A stretch of DNA of 64,000 bases from Lachnospiraceae bacterium (GTDB lineage Bacteria; Bacillota_A; Clostridia; Lachnospirales; Lachnospiraceae), in contig JAGAIR010000008.1 of the NCBI GenBank assembly GCA_017626435.1, positions 1 to 64,000 of the forward strand, read 5' to 3'. The notes beneath the pieces were generated by a model, which ran no database searches, was not told the origin of the DNA, and saw nothing but the letters and a program-made list of their open reading frames with translations. Below are positions 31,753-40,957 of this stretch, piece by piece. Both the position numbers and the translations under genes were made by a program. Each line of letters opens with the position of its first letter. The first letter of the stretch is position 1.

Positions 31753-34479
31753 ATGTTTCATAAATATTTTAAAATAACAAAAAATAGAATGATTTTCTTT
31801 TGTATTTTATTATCGGTGTTTTTGGGAATACAATTTTTTTTGACGGGTTCTCTGGTATCTCAACAGCAGATTACCACAGAGGCGGGTACCAGTAATAGTA
31901 GTGTGATTGGTATTCTTCCTGATACAGAGGTTGTTCGTCAGAAGTTTTGCTTTGACCGAAAGGTGGTTTTAAATTCATTTTCCATCAGCTTTGGATCATT
32001 TAAGAAAAAAGAGGTAGGAACTACCCTCCATATCCAGATGCTGGACGGAAATAATGATATTGTCTATGAGACATCTGTTCCGGTGGAGAATATCACAGCT
32101 AATGCAGATTATACTGTGACAATGGACAGGGCGGTCACTATTCCGAAAGGAGTCAGCTGTTGTATCCGTATGACCTGCAGCTCAAAAAATTCTGCCTACG
32201 AGACGATACCGACAGTGAATACCACAAACCGTACTGATCCGAATACGTATATGTCAACTCTGAAAATGCAGACGCGGTCAAAATCAGTCAATATTTCGTA
32301 TTCTTATACCTATCGGCAGATTTATCCATTGTTCGTATTTCTCGCAGAGATTCTTCTGTTGTTCCTGATTGTTTTTGAACGTCTGTCAGAATATTCTGTA
32401 TATTATAAGAAAAAACGTCAGAAGGAAGAACGGAAAGAAGCTAGAACAAAAGAATACAAAAAAGAGAAAATGGCACAACGTAAGGCACAGGGCAAGAGCA
32501 ATGCTTCTGAGACGATAAAGCAGGATAAGAGAAGGAAAAAAGCGGCCAATGCGCCAAAGCATTCCAGATACTGGTCTGTAAAGAGCATGATAAAACGCTG
32601 TCTGTCTGATCAAAAGACTATTCGCGTTATCCGGCTTCTCGTTCTTATTTTTAATCCATTATTGCTGGCAGTTATGCTGGAAATGATGAATGGTACTTTT
32701 CTGAATATCCTACCGAATGTATGGATTTTTACATGGATCCTGCTGGGGGGAATGCAGTTCCTCTTTATAGCAGTTTTCGGAAATGCCGGAATTGCGATGC
32801 TGGTGATGGATTTGATCTTGTTCCCGGTTGGGATTGCAAATCTTTTTATTATGAATGTCCGTGGCACTCCGTTTTTGCCGTCTGATATTCTGGGGGTTGC
32901 TACTGCGACTGAGGTGGCTTCTACCTATACGTTTTCACTGACACCGGCACAGTTTGTTGTGATACCGGCATTTGCTATCTGGTGTATCATTTTGTTCCGT
33001 ACCAGACGGAAAGAAAAACAGCGGGGACTGAAGAAGAGGCTGCTTCGGGCAGCAACTGCATTGGCTCCAGGGCTTGCAGTGGTGCTGGTATTGTATCATA
33101 CAGATGTGCTCAGCACCTGCGGAATTAAGGATAATGTATGGAATAAGGTGGCTTCCTGTCGTGCGAATGGATTTTATATGAATTATTTTATCAACCTTCA
33201 CTATTTGAAGGTATCAGCTCCGGTAGGGTACTCAAAGGAAAAGGTAGAAGAGATCTTACAGGAGCTGGATGGAAACAGCCAGACTGTTTCTAATGCAGCC
33301 AGTTCCTCAGCACTAGCAGCCGGTACAGGAAATACTATTCTGGGAAATGCAGATTTCGGAATGAATACGACATTAAACGGAAAGAAACCAAATATTATTC
33401 TGATCATGAATGAAAGTCTGGCAGATTTTACGTTGGTAGGAGAGATGAATTACAATAAAGATCCACTGCCTTTTATCCATAGCCTGAAGAAAAATACCAT
33501 AAAGGGATTAGACTATGTATCTGTATTTGGAGCAGGCACCAGTAATTCTGAGTTTGAGGCAATGACAGGAAATACGATGGCTTATTTCCCAAGCGGATGT
33601 AATGTATATCAGCAGTTTATGCATGATTCTACGTTCTCTATGCCATCCTATCTGAAAGAGCTTGGTTATGTATGCAATGCAGTGCATCCAAGTAGTGGAG
33701 CCAACTGGAACCGTATTGCCACATACAAGAGTATGAAGTTTGACAAGTTTATTACCATTGATGATTTTAAAAATCCAGAATATGTCCGTTATATCAGTGA
33801 CAAAGAGAGCTACAAAAAGGTCATTGAGCTGTATGAAAAGAAAGGTGATAAGCCGATGTTCCTGTTTGATATGACGATACAGAATCACGGAGGTTATCTC
33901 ACAAATACAAACTGGAAGGATCCGGTTTTTGTAAAGGATTCCTATTATACTGAGACAAAAGAGTATTTGTCTGCGATCCATGTGTCCGATGAGGCATTTG
34001 AGTATCTGGTGGATTACTTCAGCAAAGAGGATGAGCCTACTCTGATCTGTATGTTTGGGGATCATTTCCCGTCTGTTGAAACAGAATTCTATGAGGAACT
34101 TCTGGGAAAGAAGCAGAGTGAATGGGAGCTGGAGGATATTCAGAAGCGATATGCAGCACCTTTCGTATTGTGGGCGAACTATGATATTGAGGAAGCAGAA
34201 AATGTGGTGCTGGGAAATAATTATCTGGAGAATCTGATGTTGAAACAGGCAGGCATCGATCTGCCGGTATATAACCAGTATATTGAAAAGGTTTCCCGTG
34301 AGGTTCCGGCCATGAATGTAAATGGTTATATGGACAAAGAAGGGTACTGGCATTCTTATGGAAAGGATGATACAGATATGGTGTCAGAGCTTCTCAATAA
34401 CTATGAGATATTACAATATGGATATTACAGTGATATGGATAAGGAAAAAATGAGTGAGTTATTTCAAATGAAACCATAA
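31753..34479 (+). CDS. LtaS-like sulfatase-fold membrane phosphotransferase
   Basis: A 908-aa membrane protein. TM1 is at about 13-33, then an outside beta-rich domain (40-190), TM2 (about 195-215), and a very Lys/Arg-rich cytoplasmic loop (220-285). Several more helices (290-450) precede a large extracellular sulfatase-type domain (500-880). In it, IILIMNESLADF (metal Glu), GAGTSNSEFEAMTG with the nucleophile Thr, and CMFGDHFPSVE (metal Asp/His) match lipoteichoic acid synthase and related phosphoglycerol transferases. Typical LtaS is about 650 aa; the extra N-terminal ectodomain and basic loop account for the size. It likely transfers glycerol phosphate or another alcohol phosphate to a surface polymer. 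Confidence 0.85.
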   Translation: MFHKYFKITKNRMIFFCILLSVFLGIQFFLTGSLVSQQQITTEAGTSNSSVIGILPDTEVVRQKFCFDRKVVLNSFSISFGSFKKKEVGTTLHIQMLDGNNDIVYETSVPVENITANADYTVTMDRAVTIPKGVSCCIRMTCSSKNSAYETIPTVNTTNRTDPNTYMSTLKMQTRSKSVNISYSYTYRQIYPLFVFLAEILLLFLIVFERLSEYSVYYKKKRQKEERKEARTKEYKKEKMAQRKAQGKSNASETIKQDKRRKKAANAPKHSRYWSVKSMIKRCLSDQKTIRVIRLLVLIFNPLLLAVMLEMMNGTFLNILPNVWIFTWILLGGMQFLFIAVFGNAGIAMLVMDLILFPVGIANLFIMNVRGTPFLPSDILGVATATEVASTYTFSLTPAQFVVIPAFAIWCIILFRTRRKEKQRGLKKRLLRAATALAPGLAVVLVLYHTDVLSTCGIKDNVWNKVASCRANGFYMNYFINLHYLKVSAPVGYSKEKVEEILQELDGNSQTVSNAASSSALAAGTGNTILGNADFGMNTTLNGKKPNIILIMNESLADFTLVGEMNYNKDPLPFIHSLKKNTIKGLDYVSVFGAGTSNSEFEAMTGNTMAYFPSGCNVYQQFMHDSTFSMPSYLKELGYVCNAVHPSSGANWNRIATYKSMKFDKFITIDDFKNPEYVRYISDKESYKKVIELYEKKGDKPMFLFDMTIQNHGGYLTNTNWKDPVFVKDSYYTETKEYLSAIHVSDEAFEYLVDYFSKEDEPTLICMFGDHFPSVETEFYEELLGKKQSEWELEDIQKRYAAPFVLWANYDIEEAENVVLGNNYLENLMLKQAGIDLPVYNQYIEKVSREVPAMNVNGYMDKEGYWHSYGKDDTDMVSELLNNYEILQYGYYSDMDKEKMSELFQMKP

Positions 34480-34513
34480 CGGATCAACCGGAAGTTATGC
34501 AGCAACGAAGAAG

Positions 34514-34545
34514 CTGCCGCACGATTTTTTGTGTGGCAGTTTTTT
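34514..34545 (+). terminator. Terminator after LtaS-like gene
   Basis: CTGCCGCAC (34514-34522) pairs with GTGTGGCAG (34531-34539), followed by T6. Confidence 0.85.
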
Positions 34546-34621
34546 ACTTTGATAAGAAAGTTCTTTGTTACGTATATATTTTGAAGTTGAGTATATAGTA
34601 AACGAAAGAGAGGAGAATATC

Positions 34622-34990
34622 GTGAGGTATTTAAAACAATTTTTTCTGATTCTGGTTTTTACTTTTTTGGGAGAAGGACTGAAATTCATGATCCCGTTGT
34701 CGGTTCCTGCCAGTATATATGGCCTGTTGTTATTGTTTCTGGCATTAAAGCTTGGCATATTAAAGCTGGAGCAGGTTAAGGAAGCGGCAGACTTTTTGAT
34801 TGAGATTATGCCGGTCATGTTCATACCGGCTGCGGTGGGACTGATAGACAGCTGGGGTATTTTAAAGCCGATTTTTGCTCCGGTTTTTGTGATCACTGTG
34901 GTTACTACGGTGATTGTTATGGTGGTATCTGGGCATACTACCCAGTGGATTATCCGTCAGCAAAAGAAAAACAAAAAGAAAGCAGGTTGA
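34622..34990 (+). CDS. lrgA: CidA/LrgA family holin-like protein
   Basis: A 122-aa small membrane protein with four hydrophobic segments. FLGEGLKFMIPLSVPASIYG and FLIEIMPVMFIPAAVGLID are the family signatures. CidA/LrgA proteins act with LrgB in autolysis control and, in several bacteria, in pyruvate uptake. GTG 34622 is chosen as start, since GAGGAG is 5-6 nt upstream and the protein then begins MRYLKQFF as in relatives; ATG 34565 would add an unlikely extension. The lrgB gene follows 7 bp after the stop. Confidence 0.87.
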   Translation: MRYLKQFFLILVFTFLGEGLKFMIPLSVPASIYGLLLLFLALKLGILKLEQVKEAADFLIEIMPVMFIPAAVGLIDSWGILKPIFAPVFVITVVTTVIVMVVSGHTTQWIIRQQKKNKKKAG

Positions 34991-34997
34991 ATATACT

Positions 34998-35687
34998 ATG
35001 GGATTTATTGAGGATTCATTATTTTTTGGATTATTTATCAGTTTGTTGGGATATGAAGTGGGTGTATTGATGAAACGAAAATGGAAAATAGCCATTTTTA
35101 ATCCGCTGCTGGTTTCTATCGCTCTGATCATATTACTCCTGAAACTATGTCATATTTCCTATGGGGATTATAACAGCAGTGCAAAGTATATCAGCTATCT
35201 TCTGACACCGGCGACAGTCTGTCTGGGGGTTCCTCTCTATGAGCAAATGGAAATATTGAAGAAAAATGCGAAGGCTATTTTATGTGGCATCATTGCAGGG
35301 GTTCTGGCAAGCATGGGAAGTGTGCTGGGTTTATCGGTCCTGTTTGGTTTAAGCCATGAGGAGTATGTCACACTGTTGCCAAAATCAATTACTACGGCCA
35401 TCGGAATGGGTGTCTCACAGGAACTCGGAGGGATTGTCACTATTACCGTTGCTGTTATCGTAGTGACGGGGATTGTCGGTAATATTCTCGCGGAGGGAGT
35501 ATGCAGACTGGCACGGATTGAAGAGCCTGTGGCAAAAGGAATCGGGATTGGTTCTTCCGCTCATGCGATGGGGACCACCAAGGCAATGGAAATGGGTGAG
35601 GTGGAAGGAGCGATGAGTGGTCTCTCCATTGCAGTTTCTGGATTGATCACAGTAGCTGGTGCGGCATTATTTGCTAACTTCTATTGA
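34998..35687 (+). CDS. lrgB: LrgB family protein
   Basis: A 229-aa membrane protein with seven or more helices. [40 protein letters not shown] and [19 protein letters not shown] are the conserved LrgB/CidB blocks. It partners LrgA in the same operon (7-bp gap), giving a complete pair. The role may be murein-hydrolase regulation or pyruvate/organic-acid transport (known for homologues); no LytSR-type regulator lies beside it here. ATG 34998 has only a distant AGCAGG, so translation is probably coupled to lrgA. Confidence 0.9.
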   Translation: MGFIEDSLFFGLFISLLGYEVGVLMKRKWKIAIFNPLLVSIALIILLLKLCHISYGDYNSSAKYISYLLTPATVCLGVPLYEQMEILKKNAKAILCGIIAGVLASMGSVLGLSVLFGLSHEEYVTLLPKSITTAIGMGVSQELGGIVTITVAVIVVTGIVGNILAEGVCRLARIEEPVAKGIGIGSSAHAMGTTKAMEMGEVEGAMSGLSIAVSGLITVAGAALFANFY

Positions 35688-35745
35688 TTTGTGGTAGAAT
35701 AAAAAACACAGGATGAAATAGAAGAAAGGATGCGATGAGGATAAA

Positions 35746-36672
35746 ATGTCCAAAGGGAAAATTCAAGAATTAGAGCTGTTTTTAGAGGAAGTAAAAAGAG
35801 AAAAAACAAAAGAAAAGATAGACGAAATGATGAAGAGAATGGAACAGTGCGATCTGTTTTTGCCGGCGGTCCTGCCACCTAACACGGACCCGGGATTTAT
35901 CAAGGCTATGGTAGATTCAAAAGGAAAACAGGTTCCGATTCCCAAAGGAGTTGCTCCGAGACCGGCTGTCCTGGAAAATAAAGAGGGGCAGAAGTTTTTG
36001 CCGTTGTTTACCAGCAAGGAGCAGGCAGCAAAGGGGAGCCAGAAATATCCGCTGACATTGGGAATGCCGTTTCAGGCATGTATGGATTTGCTGGCAAGCG
36101 AGAAAGAACTTGCCGGAATCGTCATCAATGCATTTGACCAGAATATTGTTTTGAATATGAGTGTGAAGAAGAACCAGCAGCCAGAGAAAAAGGAAGTTAA
36201 GCTGACAGAAGCGCAGATGCATGCGGTAATACGGCAGCAGGTGGAGGCAACTGTTCTTCCGGCTGCCTTTTTTGAACAAAAAGGAGAACTGGTGGAGGAG
36301 ATAAAGAATGGAGCTGGGGAAGTGATGACAGAGCTGTATTCAGAGGCTTATCCCGAACAGATTGCGTGTCCATACACAGCAGATGAGTTTGAAGCCATGG
36401 TGCTGAATATCCGTGATGATCTGACGGTACTGCGTATTACAATGCCGGACAAAAAACTGGTGCCTGGAACCTGTCCAATGGTGCTGGTATCATGGGATCC
36501 GGTTCAGGAACACATTCGTTACTTCGGTATTGTGAAGGGAAGAGGAGAAGAAGGAGCCCATATTATGGAGGCATTTGCAGACGGAAGGAAAGAGGATTTG
36601 GGCAAGGCTCCGGAAGAAGGGTATGAACTTCAGTTTATGATAGATCTCAATGAGAAAGAAAAGAAGGAATGA
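35746..36672 (+). CDS. SseB family protein
   Basis: A 308-aa soluble protein. The N-terminal region (about 25-130) with FLPAVLPPNTDPGF, FLPLFTSKEQAAK and LTLGMPFQACMDLLASEKEL, VIN-AFDQNIVL is the SseB-N domain pattern. The C-terminal half (150-300) is of the less conserved SseB C-terminal type. SseB-domain proteins occur widely in Firmicutes without a settled function. A 58-bp gap separates it from lrgB. Start ATG 35746 is without a strong ribosome site (GATGAGGAT). Nothing in its surroundings points to a pathway. Confidence 0.75.
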   Translation: MSKGKIQELELFLEEVKREKTKEKIDEMMKRMEQCDLFLPAVLPPNTDPGFIKAMVDSKGKQVPIPKGVAPRPAVLENKEGQKFLPLFTSKEQAAKGSQKYPLTLGMPFQACMDLLASEKELAGIVINAFDQNIVLNMSVKKNQQPEKKEVKLTEAQMHAVIRQQVEATVLPAAFFEQKGELVEEIKNGAGEVMTELYSEAYPEQIACPYTADEFEAMVLNIRDDLTVLRITMPDKKLVPGTCPMVLVSWDPVQEHIRYFGIVKGRGEEGAHIMEAFADGRKEDLGKAPEEGYELQFMIDLNEKEKKE

Positions 36673-36776
36673 GTTTATTGAAATTTTTATCAAAAAGAAT
36701 GTTGGGAGTTATTGCAAAAGGTTAGGTATTCGGTATATAATTTATGATATCAGTAAGAGATGATAGGAGAGAGTTT

Positions 36777-37745
36777 ATGCAGAAAAGAAACAGAGGACAT
36801 GTTCTGTTGTCCTGGGTGCTGACAGGTGCTTTGGCAGTGGGAATGTTATCAGGATGCTCTCAGAAGAAAAATACAGGAAATGAAGAAACCTCACAGGAGG
36901 AAATGGCGCAGGAAAATAGCAATGAATTACAGGGACATAATGAGGATGCAGATTCCAATCTGGGTTCCTGGGGACGTGCTATGGGGTCTGTTTTAATTTC
37001 TATCAATGAAGGAAGCCCATATTATTTTGGCGGTTATGCTGCTTCGGAGGCTAATAAAAAGGCGGCGGCAGATATTTTGAAAAAAAGCTGGAATATAACC
37101 TGCCGTTTGGAATTGTTGGAGCAGATTGAGTATTTGTTGAAGACCGGCAGCAGAAAAGAATATCGTCAGGAAGCAAAAGAAATGAAGCAGCTTTCCAAAA
37201 AGAAACTGGAGCAGGCCATGAAGCAGCTTTCCGGTCAGCTTTTGATCCATTACCAGTTGATTCAGAAAAATTGGGAAAACTGGGACAAACGTGGACTTCT
37301 GGCATGGGATATGTGTCGTGTTTCCCATTTAGTACAGTGGGGATATATTGCTGGATATCTGGATGTAGAAGAAGCGCAGGCTATGATTGAGCCGGCAGCA
37401 ATAAAGCTGAAAGACAACTTTGATAATTGGGAAGATGTCATTATGAACTGGCTGGATGGTTATGCTTTGTATGCTTCTGTTGATCTGGAGGCGGCAGACA
37501 ATGATTATGAAAAGAGAAAACAGGTGTATGATTCCCTGGTTTCAGAACAAGAGAAAAAGGGAACTCTGTTTGATGACTCTCTTTTCCAGAAGGACATCAT
37601 ACCACTCTCTGGTATCTCCTACACTTCCCTGGTGGAAGAGATAAAACAGGAAAAGAAGGACAAGAAGAAATCGACAAAGAAAAAGAAGATAAAGAATAAG
37701 AAAGAAAAGCAGCAAGGGACAGTTAGTGAGGAAAATAAAGAATGA
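36777..37745 (+). CDS. DUF1266-containing lipoprotein
   Basis: A 322-aa exported lipoprotein. The signal peptide ends in the lipobox LSGC (Cys about 27). An acidic linker (about 30-70) is followed by a DUF1266-type domain: LGSWGRAMGSVLISINEGSP, SWNITCRLELLEQIEYLL, LAWDMCRVSHLVQWGYIAGY. The C terminus is an unusual Lys-rich tail (300-322). ATG 36777 follows AGGAG by about 7 nt. The stop overlaps the start of the phosphatase gene (ATGA). DUF1266 proteins are common in gut Firmicutes; no function is known to me. Confidence 0.78.
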   Translation: MQKRNRGHVLLSWVLTGALAVGMLSGCSQKKNTGNEETSQEEMAQENSNELQGHNEDADSNLGSWGRAMGSVLISINEGSPYYFGGYAASEANKKAAADILKKSWNITCRLELLEQIEYLLKTGSRKEYRQEAKEMKQLSKKKLEQAMKQLSGQLLIHYQLIQKNWENWDKRGLLAWDMCRVSHLVQWGYIAGYLDVEEAQAMIEPAAIKLKDNFDNWEDVIMNWLDGYALYASVDLEAADNDYEKRKQVYDSLVSEQEKKGTLFDDSLFQKDIIPLSGISYTSLVEEIKQEKKDKKKSTKKKKIKNKKEKQQGTVSEENKE

Positions 37746-38467
37746 TAATTTATTTGATTCGTCATGGCAGACAGAGCAGTTCTGACTGCAATGTCAATGT
37801 ACCTCTTTCGCCGGAGGGAAGGAGACAGGCACAGCTATTAGGGGAACGGATGGAACGTTATCCTGTGGATGCACTGTATTCCAGTAATCTGATCCGTGCA
37901 GAGGAAACGGCAAAAATTGCTTTTCAGAATCGAGAGGGTTTAGTGGAGCAGCTGCAGATCCGGCCTGGGCTTGCAGAGGTGGATTTTGGAGCTTTGACAG
38001 GTAAGCCGGATAAAGAAGTGAAAGAGTTTTATCGGGATTATTATCAGGATCAGATGGAGTTGTTTGAAGAGGGACGTATCCAGAAGGGAAACGCTCTGGA
38101 TGAGGTCAATGAGTTTGTCGGTGATTTTTTTGTTCCAACAGAGGAAATCTGGTATCCGGAAGGAGAGGATGGACCCAGTGTTCTAAGCAGAGTGATGCCT
38201 GTTATCCAGGAATGGATTGAAAGTGAGAAACAGAACATTGCAGTAATTACTCATGGTGGTGTAATCCGTATCCTGCTGACAGCATTGTTTGGCGGGGATT
38301 TTGCCAAGAGACTTCTCTTTGGTACTTCTCTGGAAAACTGCAGTATTACACAGTTGCATTTTGATGAAGAAAAGCATGGCTTTTATCTGGACCGGTTTAA
38401 TGATTATGCGCATCTGGAGCTGGAACCATCCCTTTTACGGTGCCATTTTACAAAGCCGGGTAACTAA
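37742..38467 (+). CDS. Histidine phosphatase family protein
   Basis: A 241-aa enzyme of the phosphoglycerate-mutase-like superfamily. The catalytic motif IRHGRQ (His about 8) at the N terminus, YSSNLIRAEETAKIAF, LAEVDFGALTG with the acid Glu, and ITHGGVIRIL (second His, about 165) are complete. It is a phosphatase or mutase; sequence alone does not separate GpmB, alpha-ribazole phosphatase (CobC) or broad phosphatases. It overlaps the DUF1266 gene by 4 bp, so it is co-translated with it. Maf follows after 72 bp. Confidence 0.88.
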   Translation: MIIYLIRHGRQSSSDCNVNVPLSPEGRRQAQLLGERMERYPVDALYSSNLIRAEETAKIAFQNREGLVEQLQIRPGLAEVDFGALTGKPDKEVKEFYRDYYQDQMELFEEGRIQKGNALDEVNEFVGDFFVPTEEIWYPEGEDGPSVLSRVMPVIQEWIESEKQNIAVITHGGVIRILLTALFGGDFAKRLLFGTSLENCSITQLHFDEEKHGFYLDRFNDYAHLELEPSLLRCHFTKPGN

Positions 38468-38539
38468 CAGAGAATGAGAATAGAGTAAGAAAAAATTACA
38501 ATCGTTATAAAATACATAAAGAAAGGGAAATACAATATT

Positions 38540-39121
38540 ATGGCAAGAATTATTTTAGCATCGGCATCATCCAGAAGAAAGGATTTGCTGGAACAGGTAG
38601 GGGTACACTGCGAGGTTATTCCAAGCCAGATCGTAGAAGAGGCACAGGCAGACAATCCAGGTTCTTATGTGGAAGCATTATCGTCTGCAAAAGCAGAGGA
38701 CATTGCAGGTCAGCTGGATGGAGATTTTGTGATTATTGGTGCAGATACGGTTGTTGTGAAAGATGGCATGATTTATGGGAAGCCATCCTCTGAGGAAGAA
38801 GCCTGTCAGATGTTGGGAACGCTTCAGGGAGACCGGCACGAGGTTTATACAGGTGTCACTTTGATTTCTGTTGCCAATGGAGAGGGGCTGATCGATACCT
38901 TCCATGTACGGACAGTTGTGGATATGATGCCGATGACAGCAGAACAGATTTCTTCCTATGTACAGTCTGGTGAGCCGATGGACAAAGCCGGTGGATATGG
39001 TATTCAGGGAAAAGGGGCAGCTTATATCCGGGATGTAGCTGGAGATTTCTTTAATGTCGTTGGTCTGCCGATTTCTACGGTATTGTACAGATTGGAAAAT
39101 ATGGGTGTCGATTTGTATTGA
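38540..39121 (+). CDS. maf: Maf family nucleotide pyrophosphatase
   Basis: A 193-aa Maf protein. The start IILASASSRRKDLLEQVGV is the signature loop; VIIGADTVVVKDGMIYGKP contains the catalytic Asp, followed by MLGTLQGDRHEVYTGV and MDKAGGYGIQGKGAAYI. Maf enzymes hydrolyse non-canonical or pyrimidine nucleoside triphosphates to monophosphates and are linked with septum formation. Length as usual. A 10-bp-stem terminator follows at 39165. AAAGAAAGGG precedes the ATG. Confidence 0.93.
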   Translation: MARIILASASSRRKDLLEQVGVHCEVIPSQIVEEAQADNPGSYVEALSSAKAEDIAGQLDGDFVIIGADTVVVKDGMIYGKPSSEEEACQMLGTLQGDRHEVYTGVTLISVANGEGLIDTFHVRTVVDMMPMTAEQISSYVQSGEPMDKAGGYGIQGKGAAYIRDVAGDFFNVVGLPISTVLYRLENMGVDLY

Positions 39122-39164
39122 TCCATACTGGCATTTGGGACTTTCTTTTGAAATGAGAGAGAAG

Positions 39165-39220
39165 TCCGGAGAAATGAATCAGATAGTATCTGCTGTTTGA
39201 TTGGTTTCTCCGGATTTTTT
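39165..39220 (+). terminator. Terminator after maf
   Basis: TCCGGAGAAA (39165-39174) pairs perfectly with TTTCTCCGGA (39205-39214), followed by T6. Confidence 0.85.
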
Positions 39221-39285
39221 CGATGTAAAAAAGCAAAATTACTAGAAAATGGGTATCAATAAGATAAAAGGAGAGGTAAGAGTTT

Positions 39286-40674
39286 ATGAAGGAACAAGAG
39301 AAAACAAATCCGTTGGGAACAGCTCCGGTATCAAAATTAATGGTGAAATTTGCAGTGCCAAGCATTATTGCTATGCTGGTGGGAGCTCTTTATAATATTG
39401 TGGATCAGTTGTTTATCGGGCAGGCAGTGGGGACACTGGGAAATGCAGCAACCAATATTGCTTTTCCACTGTCTACCTCCTGTATTGCATTGTCCCTGCT
39501 TTTTGGCATCGGAGGAGCTTCCTGTTTTAATCTGACAATGGGAAAGGGGGATCGGGAAACAGCGGCATATTATATTGGAAATGCAGCTGTGATGCTTGCT
39601 TTTTGTGGAGTAATGCTTTGTGTGCTGACAGAAGTTTTTCTTACCCCGATGCTCCGTGGATTTGGAGCACCGGGGGAGGTACTCCCTTATGCGGTACAAT
39701 ATGTACGGATTACTGCTATCGGTTTTCCGTTTCTTCTTCTGACTACTGGAGGAGGACATTTGATCCGTGCCGATGGCAGTCCGAGGATGACAATGATATG
39801 TAATCTGTCAGGAGCCATTATCAATACGATTCTGGATGCCATTTTTGTTATGGTTCTTGATTGGGGAATGGCTGGTGCAGCACTGGCAACAATCATCGGA
39901 CAGATTTTTTCCGGAGGGATTGTGATTGTTTATCTCTTTCACTATAAGACAGTTTCCCTGCGAATAAACCACTTACGGATACACTGGAAATATACAAAAA
40001 AAATCATATCCATTGGCATGGCATCCTTTTTCAACCAGGTAGCAATGATGATCGTACAGATCATATCCAATAATCTGCTGAGATATTATGGTGCCCTTTC
40101 GGTTTATGGCGAGTCGATTCCAATCGCCTGTGCCGGAATCGTAATGAAGGTAAGCCAGGTGTTCTTTTCTGTTGTCATAGGTCTGGGACAGGGAACCCAG
40201 CCGATTGAGAGTTTTAATTATGGTGCCAGAAGATATCCGAGAGTGCGGGCTGCTTACCGGATGGCATTAGTTGCAGGAGGCGGCATTGCCGTTTTGTCTT
40301 TTGTATTATTCCAGGCATTTCCAAGACAGCTTTTGTCGCTGTTTGGCTCAGGAAGTGAAAGCTATTATCGGTTTGGTATCAGTTATTTTCGGATTTTTAT
40401 GTTTTTTACCTGTTTAAACTTCTTGCAGCCTATCACGTCTACCTTTTTTACGTCAATCGGAAAACCTGTCAAGGGTATCTTTTTGTCACTGACCAGGCAG
40501 ATTTTGTTTCTGCTCCCTCTAATGATTCTTTTGCCAAGGTTTATGGGGATTGATGGTATTCTGTATGCTGGTCCGGCAGCGGACCTGATAGCCGCAGCAG
40601 TTACAGTGATCATGGCGGCGGTGGAATTGAAGTCAATGAGAGTTGTGGAACGAGAAGAAATGATAGAAAGATAG
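39286..40674 (+). CDS. MATE family efflux transporter
   Basis: A 462-aa membrane protein with twelve helices. The start LGTAPVSKLMVKFAVPSIIA, LYNIVDQLFIGQAVG and the later MKVSQVFFSVVIGLGQGTQP with NYGAR are the MATE signatures (NorM/DinF-like branch common in Clostridia). It exchanges Na+ or H+ for cationic compounds; the cargo is unknown. AGAGGT precedes ATG 39286. Downstream lies a broken DUF1848 fragment and a terminator shared with argG. Confidence 0.92.
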   Translation: MKEQEKTNPLGTAPVSKLMVKFAVPSIIAMLVGALYNIVDQLFIGQAVGTLGNAATNIAFPLSTSCIALSLLFGIGGASCFNLTMGKGDRETAAYYIGNAAVMLAFCGVMLCVLTEVFLTPMLRGFGAPGEVLPYAVQYVRITAIGFPFLLLTTGGGHLIRADGSPRMTMICNLSGAIINTILDAIFVMVLDWGMAGAALATIIGQIFSGGIVIVYLFHYKTVSLRINHLRIHWKYTKKIISIGMASFFNQVAMMIVQIISNNLLRYYGALSVYGESIPIACAGIVMKVSQVFFSVVIGLGQGTQPIESFNYGARRYPRVRAAYRMALVAGGGIAVLSFVLFQAFPRQLLSLFGSGSESYYRFGISYFRIFMFFTCLNFLQPITSTFFTSIGKPVKGIFLSLTRQILFLLPLMILLPRFMGIDGILYAGPAADLIAAAVTVIMAAVELKSMRVVEREEMIER

Positions 40675-40683
40675 GTGAATGAG

Positions 40684-40792
40684 ATGATCATCAATACCGG
40701 TTGCCGTACGGATATACGTCATATTACAGTGACTGGTTTTATTAAAGCATCCGGGAGGGAGCTGTTCTGATCAGGAATCTGCAGAAACCATA
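40684..40792 (+). pseudogene. DUF1848 N-terminal remnant, frameshifted
   Basis: ATG 40684 starts MIINTGCRTDIR, the DUF1848 opening (compare MIIQTGMRTDIP at 2554). One frame away the sequence continues YYSDWFY, stop, SIREGAVLIRNL, matching the family's F-S-D/E-W-F-x-x-R-I-x-E-G-x-V-L-x-R-N. So at least one frameshift and one stop break it, and nothing after about residue 35 remains. It is the scrap of a second DUF1848 gene. Confidence 0.7.
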
Positions 40793-40864
40793 AGAATCGT
40801 GCCGATGGGAAGCAGAAAAAAATAATTTTAGAATAAAGGTGATTCCTTTTTATGACTATGATTG

Positions 40865-40909
40865 AAAAAGGAGCTTGTACAGGGAATTTCCCAATACAAG
40901 CTCCTTTTT
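40865..40909. terminator. Bidirectional terminator between MATE and argG
   Basis: AAAAAGGAGCTTGTA (40865-40879) pairs perfectly over 15 bp with TACAAGCTCCTTTTT (40895-40909), with more T after. It serves the plus-strand side and, reading leftward, the argG transcript. Confidence 0.9.
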
Positions 40910-40957
40910 TTCATATCCTGATAATGTTATCTGTACAAAGAAACGTTTCAGATCAAC

